Made by a program: the position numbers and the translations under genes. A stretch of DNA of 64,000 nt from an uncultured Rhizobiaceae bacterium (lineage in GTDB: Bacteria > Pseudomonadota > Alphaproteobacteria > Rhizobiales > Rhizobiaceae). The notes below the pieces were generated by a model. The model did not search any database and was not told the DNA's origin. It saw only the letters and a program-made list of their open reading frames with translations. How positions within the stretch are numbered: position 1 is the first letter of the stretch; every line of letters begins with the position of its first letter. The stretch is taken from positions 3,100,001 to 3,164,000 of the forward strand of contig CATOTF010000002.1 of the NCBI GenBank assembly GCA_951813045.1, read 5' to 3'. Shown piece after piece: positions 55,646-64,000 of the stretch.

Positions 55646-56800
55646 CTATAATGCGGCTGTGTAAATCTCCAGCGCCGCTTCATAGGTCATCTCGCGCGGA
55701 TTGTTGACCAAAAGGCGGGTCTGTTTCATGGCGTCTTCAGCAAGCATGGGCAGGTGATTATGGTTCACACCAACCTCCGCAAGCTTGCTGTACATGCCAA
55801 GCTCAGGCCCAAGCTGTATGAACCCCTCTACAAGCCCCTCACCGATGGCGGCGGCTGATTTACCGGCCAGTTCCGGGAAAATTAACGGGCCCAGTTCGAC
55901 GTAAAGACCAGTTGCGGCACTCATATTGAACTCAAGCACATGGGGCAGAACCAGTGCATTCGACAGGCCGTGAGGAACGTGAAAATGCCCCCCAAGCGGG
56001 TAGGCCAGCGCATGAACTGCAGCAACCGGGGAATTGGCAAATGCCATGCCCGCCAGCATTGAACCGAGTAACATGTTGGAGCGGGCATCACGGTCTTGCC
56101 CGTTCTTACAGGCGGTGTGAATATTAGCACCCAATAACGTCAGCGCCTGCCGGGCAAGCGTATCGGAGACAATATTCTTCTTATGTTTGGATGTGAAAGC
56201 TTCAATCGCGTGAACCATCGCATCAATACCGGTTGCAGCCGTCACATGGGCCGGTAGGCCAACGGTTAATTCAGCATCCAATATCGCCCAATCCGGCAAA
56301 AGTTGATGAGAAACAATGCCTTTTTTCTCGTTACTGTCGGTCGTCACGATGGAAATTGGCGTAACTTCCGAACCCGTACCAGCGGTGGTTGGTGCCAAAA
56401 CGAGCGGCAGGCGATCGTCTTTGACGAGGCCAACACCGTACATCTGGTCAAGAGGTTGATCCGACCCCACCAACACCGCAATCAGCTTGGCCGTATCCAA
56501 GGATGAGCCGCCGCCAACTGATACAACACCGTCAACGCCTTCCGCCTTCGCCTCTTCAACGGCTTTGAGAACCATCGATACGGGCGGGTCTGCAACGACA
56601 TCATCAATGACATATACACCAACACTGGCATTCTTGATGCTTTCCAGCGCCACATCCGCCAATCCAAGCTTCAAAATGACCTTATCGGTAACCAATGCAA
56701 CTTTCTTACATCCCATCTGCGCCATGAGGTCACCAATCCTGGCCGTTGCCCCCACTTCACAAAGAATGGATTTCGTCGTTTGAAATTGAAACGCGTGCAT
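55646..56800 (-). CDS. Iron-containing alcohol dehydrogenase (4-hydroxybutyrate dehydrogenase candidate)
   Basis: 384 aa, group III Fe-ADH. NAD site GGGSSLDTAKLIAVL near residues 96-110; metal ligands in ATGIDAMVHAIEAF (Asp, His) and HALAYPLGGHFHVPHGLSNAL (His). With a succinate-semialdehyde dehydrogenase and PHA genes adjacent, interconversion of 4-hydroxybutyrate and succinate semialdehyde is plausible. It diverges from phaR across the TGCA palindromes. Confidence 0.82.
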   Translation of the reverse strand: MHAFQFQTTKSILCEVGATARIGDLMAQMGCKKVALVTDKVILKLGLADVALESIKNASVGVYVIDDVVADPPVSMVLKAVEEAKAEGVDGVVSVGGGSSLDTAKLIAVLVGSDQPLDQMYGVGLVKDDRLPLVLAPTTAGTGSEVTPISIVTTDSNEKKGIVSHQLLPDWAILDAELTVGLPAHVTAATGIDAMVHAIEAFTSKHKKNIVSDTLARQALTLLGANIHTACKNGQDRDARSNMLLGSMLAGMAFANSPVAAVHALAYPLGGHFHVPHGLSNALVLPHVLEFNMSAATGLYVELGPLIFPELAGKSAAAIGEGLVEGFIQLGPELGMYSKLAEVGVNHNHLPMLAEDAMKQTRLLVNNPREMTYEAALEIYTAAL

Positions 56801-56848
56801 GAATTTTCCTTGAATCTAGTTTCAATAATTATGATTGGCGGTACAATT

Positions 56849-56863
56849 TTGTGCAATGCACAA
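56849..56863. promoter_or_regulatory. Probable PhaR operator 1
   Basis: Perfect 15-bp palindrome TTGTGCA-A-TGCACAA between the Fe-ADH and phaR genes. TGC-rich palindromes are the reported PhaR targets in alphaproteobacteria. Confidence 0.7.
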
Positions 56864-56870
56864 TTACCTA

Positions 56871-56885
56871 TATTGCAGTGCAATA
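56871..56885. promoter_or_regulatory. Probable PhaR operator 2
   Basis: Perfect 15-bp palindrome TATTGCA-G-TGCAATA. Its centre is 22 bp, about two helical turns, from operator 1, so two dimers could bind the same DNA face. Confidence 0.7.
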
Positions 56886-56971
56886 ATTATCTTTTATACA
56901 ATTGGTATCCCAGTTACGGTTCTCGCAACAATGCGCAGAAAAGTTTTGAGCCATACGCAATCGAGAATTCC

Positions 56972-57571
56972 GTGAAAAAATCCGAAAAAAAGTCGAAATT
57001 TGATAAGGAAAAGGATGAAAACTTCCCAATTCTAATCAAAAAGTACCCAAATAGACGGCTTTATAACACCGCAACCTCGTCATACATCACCCTTGATGAT
57101 GTGGTGGAACTTGTGCGCCGCGACACCGAGTTCATTGTTGAAGATACCAAAACCGGTGAAGACATCACGCGGTATATTCTCAATCAGATAATCTATGAAC
57201 GGGAAATCAAACCCGACAATTTCCATTTCCCTCTGGCGTTCCAAAAACAGCTCATAAACATGTACGGAGACACATTTGGTCAGCTCATCCCCGATTACCT
57301 GACAGAATCTCTAAATCTGCTAGATAAGGAACGCAGCAAATTAAGCCAGTCTCTAGAAAACATTCTAGATTGCAACACTCGTGCGATGCTGGATTACAGC
57401 CATAATCTCGCCAGGCGAAATATGGAGATGTTTCGCAAGTCGTGGGAAATGTTCTCCATGGTAAGCAGCTCAAAACAATCGGGTGAAGAGGACAATCAAC
57501 GCGATGAAGCCACAGAAATTCAGCGCAAGATCGATCAATTACAAAAACGCCTCGAAGAACTGAGAACGTAA
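56972..57571 (+). CDS. phaR: Polyhydroxyalkanoate synthesis regulator PhaR
   Basis: 199 aa from a GTG at 56972; upstream codons run through the operator palindromes and are not protein-like. The N-terminal DNA-binding domain is canonical (KKYPNRRLYNTATSSYITLDD), then PHB-accumulation regulatory domains (ITRYILNQIIYERE; FPLAFQKQLINMYGD). A C-terminal coiled coil (EIQRKIDQLQKRLEELR). PhaR represses phasin and PHA genes until PHA granules titrate it. Confidence 0.92.
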   Translation: MKKSEKKSKFDKEKDENFPILIKKYPNRRLYNTATSSYITLDDVVELVRRDTEFIVEDTKTGEDITRYILNQIIYEREIKPDNFHFPLAFQKQLINMYGDTFGQLIPDYLTESLNLLDKERSKLSQSLENILDCNTRAMLDYSHNLARRNMEMFRKSWEMFSMVSSSKQSGEEDNQRDEATEIQRKIDQLQKRLEELRT

Positions 57572-57578
57572 ACATCCC

Positions 57579-58466
57579 ATGTCTCATCAATCCAAACAAT
57601 CGGCACAAGCCTGCACCAAACAAACTCATCTTGGACTTGGCTTCCATGGATTCCACCGGATCAATTATCTGGAATGGGGAAACGCAAAACATTTTCATCG
57701 GCAAGAAACTTTATTCTGCGTCCACGGGTTGACCAGAAACGCCCGGGATTTTGATTATCTGGCCAGTAAATTATGTGGCGACTATCGCGTGGTCTGCCCG
57801 GACGTTGTGGGACGTGGAGACAGCGATCACATCCCGGAAGACGGTTATAATTACCTGCAATATAATGCCGACATGAACGCCCTAATCGCCCGTTTGCGCG
57901 TATCGGAACTAAACTGGATCGGCAGTTCCATGGGGGGTATCATTGGTATGGTACTGGCATCCATCCCGCAAACGCCGATAAAGCGGCTCATCATCAACGA
58001 CATAGGCCCAGAAGTCCCGCGCGAAGCACTTGTTGCGATCAGCAAATACATCGGCAGGTCCGGTGATTTTCCCAATGTAGAGGCAATTGAAGCTTACCAG
58101 CGTGAAATCTATCACGAATTTGCACCCATGAGCGATCAAGACTGGCGGCAAATGGCGGAACAATCGAGCCGTAGAACCAAACAAGGTACCTACCGCCTGA
58201 AAGTCGACTGCCATGTAGGCGAAGCATTTCGAGATTCGATTTCCTATTTCAACGTCGATATGTGGGAAACCTGGAAACAAATTACCTGCCCGGTTCTGGT
58301 GTTGCGCGGCAAGCAATCGAGCTTTTTGACACAAGAAATTGCTGAACGCATGTTGAGCGTTGGACCGAAAATGACGCTGGTTGAATTTGACGATACCGGG
58401 CACACACCCACGTTACGTAACGATGAACAGGTTGACGTCATTACAGAATGGATGAATGAACATTAA
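57579..58466 (+). CDS. Alpha/beta hydrolase
   Basis: 295 aa. Oxyanion HGLTR near residue 48, nucleophile Ser in GSSMGG near 114, and His in DTGHTPTL near 272; the catalytic Asp is not certain. Starts 7 bp after phaR and is probably co-transcribed. It could hydrolyse a PHA oligomer or hydroxyacyl ester. Confidence 0.83.
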   Translation: MSHQSKQSAQACTKQTHLGLGFHGFHRINYLEWGNAKHFHRQETLFCVHGLTRNARDFDYLASKLCGDYRVVCPDVVGRGDSDHIPEDGYNYLQYNADMNALIARLRVSELNWIGSSMGGIIGMVLASIPQTPIKRLIINDIGPEVPREALVAISKYIGRSGDFPNVEAIEAYQREIYHEFAPMSDQDWRQMAEQSSRRTKQGTYRLKVDCHVGEAFRDSISYFNVDMWETWKQITCPVLVLRGKQSSFLTQEIAERMLSVGPKMTLVEFDDTGHTPTLRNDEQVDVITEWMNEH

Positions 58467-58514
58467 AACTATTACCGGACACAGCGGGTGTACGCCCAAG
58501 GAGCGAAATACCAA

Positions 58515-59945
58515 ATGACTGAATTTCACAAAGAGCAATGTTTCATCAACGGCGAATGGTTGGGCAAAGGGCAAACTCCGATAACCAATCCGGCGAATGA
58601 TGTTCAAATCGCGCTAGTGCCAAACATGGGCGCTGATGAAACAAAAAAAGCAATTGCAGCAGCGAAAGCAGCCTTTGGCCCATGGTCAAAACTTCTTGCA
58701 AAGGAACGCTCTGCGATTCTACGCAAATGGTATGAACTCATTGTCGCAAATGCTGATGAACTCGGTGCATTATTAACAAAAGAACAAGGCAAACCACTGG
58801 CCGAAGCCAAAGGCGAAATCATGTACGCGGCGTCGTTTGTGGAATTTTACGCAGAAGAAGCAAAGCGCATTTATGGTGAAACCATTCCAAGCCCTTATCC
58901 CGATGGTCGCATAGTTGTCATCCGCCAGCCCATTGGCGTGATTGCGGCGATCACCCCTTGGAATTTCCCGGCAGCCATGATTACCCGCAAGGTCGCACCT
59001 GCATTCGCTGCTGGTTGCACAGCGGTTGTAAAGCCGGCACCAGATACACCGCTTACGGCCTTTGCGCTGGCAGCCCTTGCTCAGGAAGCTGGGTTACCCG
59101 ATGGCGTATTGAACGTTATTTCCGGCGATGCACAGGCCATTGGCGGCGCCATGTGTGAAAGTCCGGATGTGAGGGCCATGACATTCACCGGCTCCACCGC
59201 GGTCGGTAAAATCCTGATCAAACAATGCGCCGATACTGTAAAACAAATGGGCTTGGAACTCGGCGGTAATGCACCGTTCATCGTGTTTGATGATGCTGAT
59301 GTGGACGCGGCTGTTCAGGGCGCCATGGTTTCAAAATTCCGCAATGCCGGTCAAACTTGTGTCTGCGCCAACCGTATATTCGTTCAAAGTGGTGTTTACG
59401 AGGAATTCTCCAAAAAGCTCACTATTGAAGTTGAAAAGATGAAGGTTGGTTTCGGCGACGAAGACGGCGTTACCCAAGGACCATTGATCAACGATGCAGC
59501 GGTCGCAAAAGTGGAGCGTCTTGTTGGCGATGCTGTTGGCAAGGGGGCTTCTGTCACCACCGGCGGTAAATTGCATGAATTAGGCGGGCGTTTCTACGAA
59601 CCGACTGTCTTGACCAACGTTACAAAGAACATGGACATGACGACCAATGAGATATTTGGTCCGGTCGCGCCGCTATACAAATTCGAGACGGAAGACGAGG
59701 TCGTTGAACTCGCAAACGCCACGGAATTCGGCCTCGCGTCCTATTTCTACGCCAGAGACCTTGGTCGTGTGTGGCGCGTCGCTGAAGCGCTGGATTATGG
59801 CATGGTCTGTATCAACTCCGGCATTCTTTCCACGGAAGTCGCGCCATTTGGTGGCGTGAAAGAATCCGGGATTGGCCGTGAAGGTTCACGCCACGGGATC
59901 GAGGAATTCACTGAAACCAAATATATGCTGATGAGTGGTATCTAA
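58515..59945 (+). CDS. gabD: NAD(P)-dependent succinate-semialdehyde dehydrogenase
   Basis: 476 aa from ATG at 58515 with AAGGAG upstream. ALDH motifs: PWNFPAAMITRKVAPAFAAG, FTGSTAVGK, LELGGNAP (Glu248), and GQTCVCANR (Cys282), with the SSADH-like double Cys. Oxidises succinate semialdehyde to succinate. Next to an Fe-ADH and PHA genes, it would link 4-hydroxybutyrate to the TCA cycle. Confidence 0.88.
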   Translation: MTEFHKEQCFINGEWLGKGQTPITNPANDVQIALVPNMGADETKKAIAAAKAAFGPWSKLLAKERSAILRKWYELIVANADELGALLTKEQGKPLAEAKGEIMYAASFVEFYAEEAKRIYGETIPSPYPDGRIVVIRQPIGVIAAITPWNFPAAMITRKVAPAFAAGCTAVVKPAPDTPLTAFALAALAQEAGLPDGVLNVISGDAQAIGGAMCESPDVRAMTFTGSTAVGKILIKQCADTVKQMGLELGGNAPFIVFDDADVDAAVQGAMVSKFRNAGQTCVCANRIFVQSGVYEEFSKKLTIEVEKMKVGFGDEDGVTQGPLINDAAVAKVERLVGDAVGKGASVTTGGKLHELGGRFYEPTVLTNVTKNMDMTTNEIFGPVAPLYKFETEDEVVELANATEFGLASYFYARDLGRVWRVAEALDYGMVCINSGILSTEVAPFGGVKESGIGREGSRHGIEEFTETKYMLMSGI

Positions 59946-60103
59946 TCCACCGCGAAAACCTAAGCCTGCTAAGCGGCTGCTCAACTTCCGTTCATCTTTG
60001 AACACGAAAAGTTGGGCGGCTGTTTCTGCTTTCTCCATTGCGTTTCACGCCACCCATCGGCTAATCTTTTTACCAGCTACACCAATTCAAAAGAGGTGAC
60101 CTC

Positions 60104-60580
60104 ATGTCTGCTCCATCAATCCTGCGTAGCCTGTTTGCAGCAACTTTTGTTGCAGCAACAACGCTAAGTTCCACCGCCATCGCTGTCACAGAAGCCAAAG
60201 TCGTCGAAGTTAAAGGCGAAATGATCGACACCTGGTGCTATTTCTCAGGGGTAATGGGTGATACCGACGCCACGCGCGGCACATCTCACCACACCTGCGC
60301 TTTATGGTGTGCGGCCGGTGGCATCCCGGTTGGCCTTCGCACCGACGATGGCGAGGTCTACATGGTCTTGAAATTCGAGGGTGAGGATGCCTTGGAAGAA
60401 ACCGACACCATGATGGAAATTCAAAGCGATATTATCACCGCACGCGGCAAACATTATCTGCGGGACGGGGTTAATTACATCGTTGTCGAGAAAGTCGTGG
60501 CCAATGATGGCATCACCTATATGAGCCACGAAGACTATGATTTCGTTCCACCATTTGCCAAACCCAAGAAAAAGAAGTGA
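60104..60580 (+). CDS. Uncharacterised secreted cysteine protein A in SCO operon
   Basis: 158 aa with a signal peptide (cleavage near TAIA). Mature part: VKGEMIDTWCYFSG (Cys45), then SHHTCALWCAAGGIPVGL (His62, His63, Cys65, Cys69), then GEVYMVLK. A Lys-rich tail ends it. The Cys and His set suggests metal or redox binding in the periplasm. GAGGTG ribosome site. The following protein shows the same motif order. Not recognised as a named family. Confidence 0.75.
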   Translation: MSAPSILRSLFAATFVAATTLSSTAIAVTEAKVVEVKGEMIDTWCYFSGVMGDTDATRGTSHHTCALWCAAGGIPVGLRTDDGEVYMVLKFEGEDALEETDTMMEIQSDIITARGKHYLRDGVNYIVVEKVVANDGITYMSHEDYDFVPPFAKPKKKK

Positions 60581-60588
60581 GGTCAGAC

Positions 60589-61158
60589 ATGTTGTTTAGA
60601 ACTCTAATCGCAAGTACATTCCTGATTACAGCCAGTGCCACCGCAGCTGACTTTTCTAAAGACAGCAAGGCCAAAAGCTGGAGGCTTTACGGAGAAGAAA
60701 AAGCCAAATTCAGCGGTAAAGTTGTCGACCTTTTATGCGAACTTGCCGGCGATTGTGCAGACAATTGCGGTAATGGGCATCGGAACCTGGGCATTGTACG
60801 CGCCGCCGATAATAAACTCATCACTGTACTAAAAAACAGACAAAGCTCTTTCAATGGTGGTACCGAAGACTTGCTTCCCTATTGCAACAAAAACGTTGAT
60901 GTAGACGGATTGATGATTGGCGATGATGACGTCGTCAAAGCCAAGTTTTATCAGGTTCAACTCATCCGGGTCACCGGTGAGGAAAAATGGAACAAAACCA
61001 CCCGCTGGACAAAGCGCTGGAAAGCTAAAAATCCGGAAGCCAAAGGTAAAGGTGCCTGGTTCCGCCGTGATCCGCGAGTGAAAAAGCAAATCGCTGCAAC
61101 CGGCTATTTTGGCCTGGGGCATGATTTCGACAAGAAATATGCGGCAGAAAACGAGTGA
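60589..61158 (+). CDS. Uncharacterised secreted cysteine protein B in SCO operon
   Basis: 189 aa from ATG at 60589 (GAGG seven bases upstream); a GTG at 60577 overlaps gene A's stop. Signal peptide cleaved near ATAA. Motif FSGKVVDLLCELAGDCADNCGNGHRNLGIV (Cys50, Cys56, Cys60, His64), then LITVLK, in the same order as protein A, plus Cys99. Basic C-terminal half with many Trp and Lys. It overlaps the SCO gene by four bases. Confidence 0.75.
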   Translation: MLFRTLIASTFLITASATAADFSKDSKAKSWRLYGEEKAKFSGKVVDLLCELAGDCADNCGNGHRNLGIVRAADNKLITVLKNRQSSFNGGTEDLLPYCNKNVDVDGLMIGDDDVVKAKFYQVQLIRVTGEEKWNKTTRWTKRWKAKNPEAKGKGAWFRRDPRVKKQIAATGYFGLGHDFDKKYAAENE

Positions 61159-61847
61159 GCTTGATCGGTAAATTACCCGGTTTCCTAACGGGAAAGGTCG
61201 GCATCGCTGCCGCCCTTGTTCTTGGAATATCTGCCGGGGGGCTGGGCGCAGCCTTGTCTGTAAAAACGGAGCTACCGGCTAACGCCACGCCAGACCCGGC
61301 GAAGTTCTCGGTCGACCCGTCGAATACCCCGGGATTTCCCAAAGTAAAAGGTGGTGATTTCGACCTCGTCGATCATAACGGCAACCGGCGCACGTCGAAA
61401 AATCCCGAGGGTAAGTTCCAACTGCTGTTCTTTGGTTATTCCAACTGTAAAGCCATCTGCTCAATGGCGCTTCCTGCAATTGCCGAGGCCGTTGATCTTA
61501 TGGAAGAGATGAACGCGCCGATCACGCCAATCCTGATTACGGTGGATCCAAAACGGGATACCGTTGAAGGGCTGCGCAAGTCCGTCGGCGATATTCACGC
61601 GAAAATGGTTGGCCTCACAGGGACCGAAGAAAACCTTGGGGTGGCCTATAAAGCTTTCAATCTCGAAAAGAAATTCCTGTTTGAACACGTTGAAGAAGGC
61701 GCGGTCTATTCCCACGGCTCGTTCATCTATCTGCTCGACGCGGAAGGAAACTTCAAAACACTGTTCGCTCCGGTTATCAGCCCGGTTCGGATTGCAGAGA
61801 TTTCCGCCGGATATATTGCCGAAGGCGCAAAATCAGCCACGAATTAA
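61155..61847 (+). CDS. SCO1/SenC-family copper chaperone
   Basis: 230 aa from GTG at 61155. N-terminal membrane anchor (about residues 14-36), thioredoxin-like fold, copper motif Cys98-x3-Cys102 (SNCKAIC) and distal His187 (YSHGSFIYLLD). SCO proteins deliver copper to or maintain thiols of cytochrome oxidase CuA. The CxxxC lacks the usual Pro residues. Translationally coupled to protein B. Confidence 0.88.
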   Translation: MSLIGKLPGFLTGKVGIAAALVLGISAGGLGAALSVKTELPANATPDPAKFSVDPSNTPGFPKVKGGDFDLVDHNGNRRTSKNPEGKFQLLFFGYSNCKAICSMALPAIAEAVDLMEEMNAPITPILITVDPKRDTVEGLRKSVGDIHAKMVGLTGTEENLGVAYKAFNLEKKFLFEHVEEGAVYSHGSFIYLLDAEGNFKTLFAPVISPVRIAEISAGYIAEGAKSATN

Positions 61848-61980
61848 TCTGCCGCTCGGTTCCAAACTCGAACCGATGGTGAATAAATTGTGGCCAGCGA
61901 CGGGCAAAATATTGGTCTGGTACGTTCGCGCGTGTAACGTCATCGAAATGTGACCGATTTATTAAGAGACACCTCTTCCT

Positions 61981-62784
61981 GTGCAACAAGCCAGAGATTT
62001 CCGTGAAGAATGCGCTGTTTTGGAGCAGCTTATTGACGAATGCCCGGTTGAGGTTTTCAATCTGAAAACCCAGTTTAAAGGTTGGGCCATCGGCGACGTG
62101 ATTGGGCACCTTCACATGTTCAACGTCGCCGCCCGAATTACACTTGAAGACGACAATGCCTTCGCCCCATTTTTCAAGCCCGTCGCAAAATATTTGGCGC
62201 AGGGTAAAACAATGCTGGAAGCCCAATACATTTGGCTCGACGGGCTGTCAGGCCCTGCCCTGTTTGATGTGTGGCGGTTGGAATGCGAGGTGACCGCAGC
62301 GCTTTACGATAATGCCGATCCAAAACACAGGGTGAAATGGGCTGGGCCGGACATGAGCGCACGATCTTCCATCACCGCACGGCGGATGGAAACATGGGCC
62401 CACGGGCAGGAAATCTTCGACCGGCTTGGCAAAATACGCACGGAAACTGATCGCATTAAAAACATAGCCTACCTTGGGGTGAACACTTATGGATGGACAT
62501 TCGTGAACAGAAAAATAGAGGTGCCCGAACCGGCACCATACGTAAAGCTTTCCGCACCTTCCGGTGCGGTTTGGGAATTCAACGCCCCCCAGACTGAAAA
62601 TTGCGTTCACGGGTCAGCCGTTGAATTCTGTCAAGTCGTGGCACAAACGCGCAATGTTGCGGATACAAATCTTAAGACAATGGGTGACACTGCCATACGC
62701 TGGATGGCCTTGGCACAATGTTTTGCAGGACAACCCAACAACCCACCGGCTCCTGGCAGCCGCCACAAGATAGAGGCCAGTTAG
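61981..62784 (+). CDS. TIGR03084-like / DinB-fold metal-binding protein
   Basis: 267 aa from GTG. N-terminal helical bundle with FKGWAIGDVIGHLHMFN (His pair) and later METWAHGQEIFDRLG, a pattern of the mycothiol-dependent maleylpyruvate isomerase/DinB fold; a C-terminal SCP2-like region (SGAVWEFNAP, GSAVEFCQVVAQTRN). Function unknown. Confidence 0.72.
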   Translation: MQQARDFREECAVLEQLIDECPVEVFNLKTQFKGWAIGDVIGHLHMFNVAARITLEDDNAFAPFFKPVAKYLAQGKTMLEAQYIWLDGLSGPALFDVWRLECEVTAALYDNADPKHRVKWAGPDMSARSSITARRMETWAHGQEIFDRLGKIRTETDRIKNIAYLGVNTYGWTFVNRKIEVPEPAPYVKLSAPSGAVWEFNAPQTENCVHGSAVEFCQVVAQTRNVADTNLKTMGDTAIRWMALAQCFAGQPNNPPAPGSRHKIEAS

Positions 62785-62791
62785 GCCCGTT

Positions 62792-63883
62792 TCAAAGGTG
62801 CAAAAACGATTGTCCGTTGGAGTTAAACAGATGCATTTTTGACGGGTCAGGCTTCAGGTTCACCCTGTCTCCCCGTTTCATATCAACAATACCCGCAATC
62901 TTCACCACCACCGGTTCATCAACGCCTTCAACATCGAGGTAAAGATTTGTAACCTCGCCTAGAGATTCTGCGAGTGTAATTTTTCCTTCAATGAGCCCAT
63001 CCCGGTCCGATGCCACTTCAACATCTTCCGGTCTAAAACCCAGATAAGCTTTCTCACCCTGAGCGCCCACTGGCGTTTCAACCGGCACCAAGAAGGCCTT
63101 CCCATCCGACAATTTAACTTGAGTTAGTTTTCCGGGGTTCTCAATCAAAACATCGACAATGTTCATCGCCGGCGATCCAATAAATTTCGCCACAAACAGA
63201 TTGGCCGGACGCTGATAAAGCTCGATTGGCGGGCCCACCTGTTCCAAGTATCCGTCAGACAGAACCACAATACGGTCAGCCAGTGTCATCGCCTCAACCT
63301 GATCGTGGGTCACATAGATCATCGTGGTTTCAGGCATGCTCTCCTTGAGCTTCGCGATCTCAATACGCGTTGCAACGCGCAAAGCCGCGTCAAGGTTTGA
63401 AAGCGGTTCGTCGAATAGGAATACCTTTGGGTCGCGGCAAATCGCCCGACCGATTGCCACCCTTTGCCTCTGGCCACCGGACAAGGCCTTGGGAAGTCGC
63501 TTGAGGTAAGGGCCTAATTGCAAAATCTCAGCGGCATTTTGAACCCGCCGTTCGATCTCGGCTTTTGGCGCTTTGGCAATGCGCATGCCGAACGCCATAT
63601 TTTCATAAACCGACATATGAGGATAAAGCGCGTAGGACTGGAACACCATCGCTATACCCCTTTGAGATGGCGAAACTTCATTCACCCGACTACCATCTAT
63701 CTGAAGTTCACCGTCTGATATAGATTCCAATCCGGCAATCATCCGCAGCAATGTTGATTTCCCGCACCCCGATGGGCCAACGAAAACGATAAACTCCCCT
63801 TCTTCAATTTCCAGGTCGACGCCGTGCATGACTTCGGTTGTGCCGTATGATTTCTTGATGCCGGTCAGTTTGAGCGCCGTCAT
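62792..63883 (-). CDS. Carbohydrate ABC transporter ATP-binding protein (UgpC/AglK type)
   Basis: 363 aa. Walker A GPSGCGKST, signature LSGGQRQRVAIGRAI, Walker B VFLFDEPLSNLDA, switch YVTHDQVEAM, and a C-terminal TOBE domain from about 240 (YLGFRPEDVEV). The start overlaps the end of a probable alpha-glucosidase gene, as in aglA-aglK operons for alpha-glucoside uptake; UgpC is the alternative. Confidence 0.9.
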   Translation of the reverse strand: MTALKLTGIKKSYGTTEVMHGVDLEIEEGEFIVFVGPSGCGKSTLLRMIAGLESISDGELQIDGSRVNEVSPSQRGIAMVFQSYALYPHMSVYENMAFGMRIAKAPKAEIERRVQNAAEILQLGPYLKRLPKALSGGQRQRVAIGRAICRDPKVFLFDEPLSNLDAALRVATRIEIAKLKESMPETTMIYVTHDQVEAMTLADRIVVLSDGYLEQVGPPIELYQRPANLFVAKFIGSPAMNIVDVLIENPGKLTQVKLSDGKAFLVPVETPVGAQGEKAYLGFRPEDVEVASDRDGLIEGKITLAESLGEVTNLYLDVEGVDEPVVVKIAGIVDMKRGDRVNLKPDPSKMHLFNSNGQSFLHL

Positions 63884-64000
63884 ACCGTTTCTCCACCATT
63901 GGCCAATTGAGGCGAGCGGGCAAAATAAGTTCCAAATGGTTCAAGCTTTAACTGGTTACCGCTTTCCACGCCGGTCTTTCCCGGTGCAGCCAGTCTCGTG
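63880..64000 (-). CDS. C-terminal end of probable alpha-glucosidase (partial)
   Basis: Forty codons ending in a TGA that overlaps the ATPase ATG (ATGA). The ending NQLKLEPFGTYFARSPQL resembles the C-terminal beta-sandwich of GH13 alpha-glucosidases. The identity rests mostly on this and on the neighbour. Confidence 0.45.
   Translation of the reverse strand, partial: TRLAAPGKTGVESGNQLKLEPFGTYFARSPQLANGGETV

Noticed and set aside
1-64000. CRISPR arrays, rRNA genes and riboswitches
   Set aside because: No regularly spaced repeats, rRNA sequence or recognisable riboswitch core was seen on either strand.

Overview
The window reads as chromosome of an alphaproteobacterium. Supporting signs are the elongator tRNA-Met sequence, PreTA/RutR pyrimidine catabolism, many TRAP and ABC uptake systems, PhaR, and short palindromic intergenic repeats. 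The genus cannot be fixed from the sequence; a metabolically versatile, possibly marine, Hyphomicrobiales- or Rhodobacterales-like organism would fit.

1-22.8 kb is a dense catabolic and uptake region. It holds an opine-dehydrogenase-like protein (cut by the window edge), a DctPQM TRAP transporter, an EthD-like protein, an Asp/Glu-racemase-fold protein without the family cysteines, a kynureninase-like PLP enzyme, a VOC-cupin-cupin protein, a complete branched-chain-amino-acid-type ABC transporter, a hot-dog thioesterase, a complete Dpp-type peptide ABC transporter, two divergent phytoene-desaturase-like FAD enzymes, a kynurenine-formamidase-like cyclase and a MarR regulator. I do not recognise the whole as a described pathway.

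22.9-39.4 kb is accessory DNA. It has two IS3-family elements (one cutting a 2-keto-4-pentenoate-hydratase-like gene), a catalytic-domain-only tyrosine recombinase, a LysR / TAXI-TRAP / sulfatase operon, an IS91-type element with its own integrase, a GFA-family protein, a methyltransferase, a RadC-like JAMM protein, and a tRNA-Met-adjacent integrase. Core genes resume with mnmA and a DMT transporter.

42.2-53.6 kb is a reductive pyrimidine degradation locus: preT-preA, rutR, an N-carbamoyl-beta-alanine amidase-like M20 hydrolase, a dihydropyrimidinase and a NitT/TauT-type ABC transporter. Two palindromes resembling the RutR box lie ahead of preT and between rutR and the amidase. 53.6-59.9 kb concerns polyhydroxyalkanoate: class III synthase phaC/phaE, an iron alcohol dehydrogenase, phaR, an alpha/beta hydrolase and a succinate-semialdehyde dehydrogenase. 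Tandem 15-bp palindromes between the alcohol dehydrogenase and phaR are probable PhaR operators. 60.1-61.8 kb holds two related secreted cysteine proteins coupled to a SCO1/SenC copper chaperone, the best candidate here for an undescribed small system. The window ends with a TIGR03084-like protein, a sugar-ABC ATPase and the 3' end of a probable alpha-glucosidase gene.
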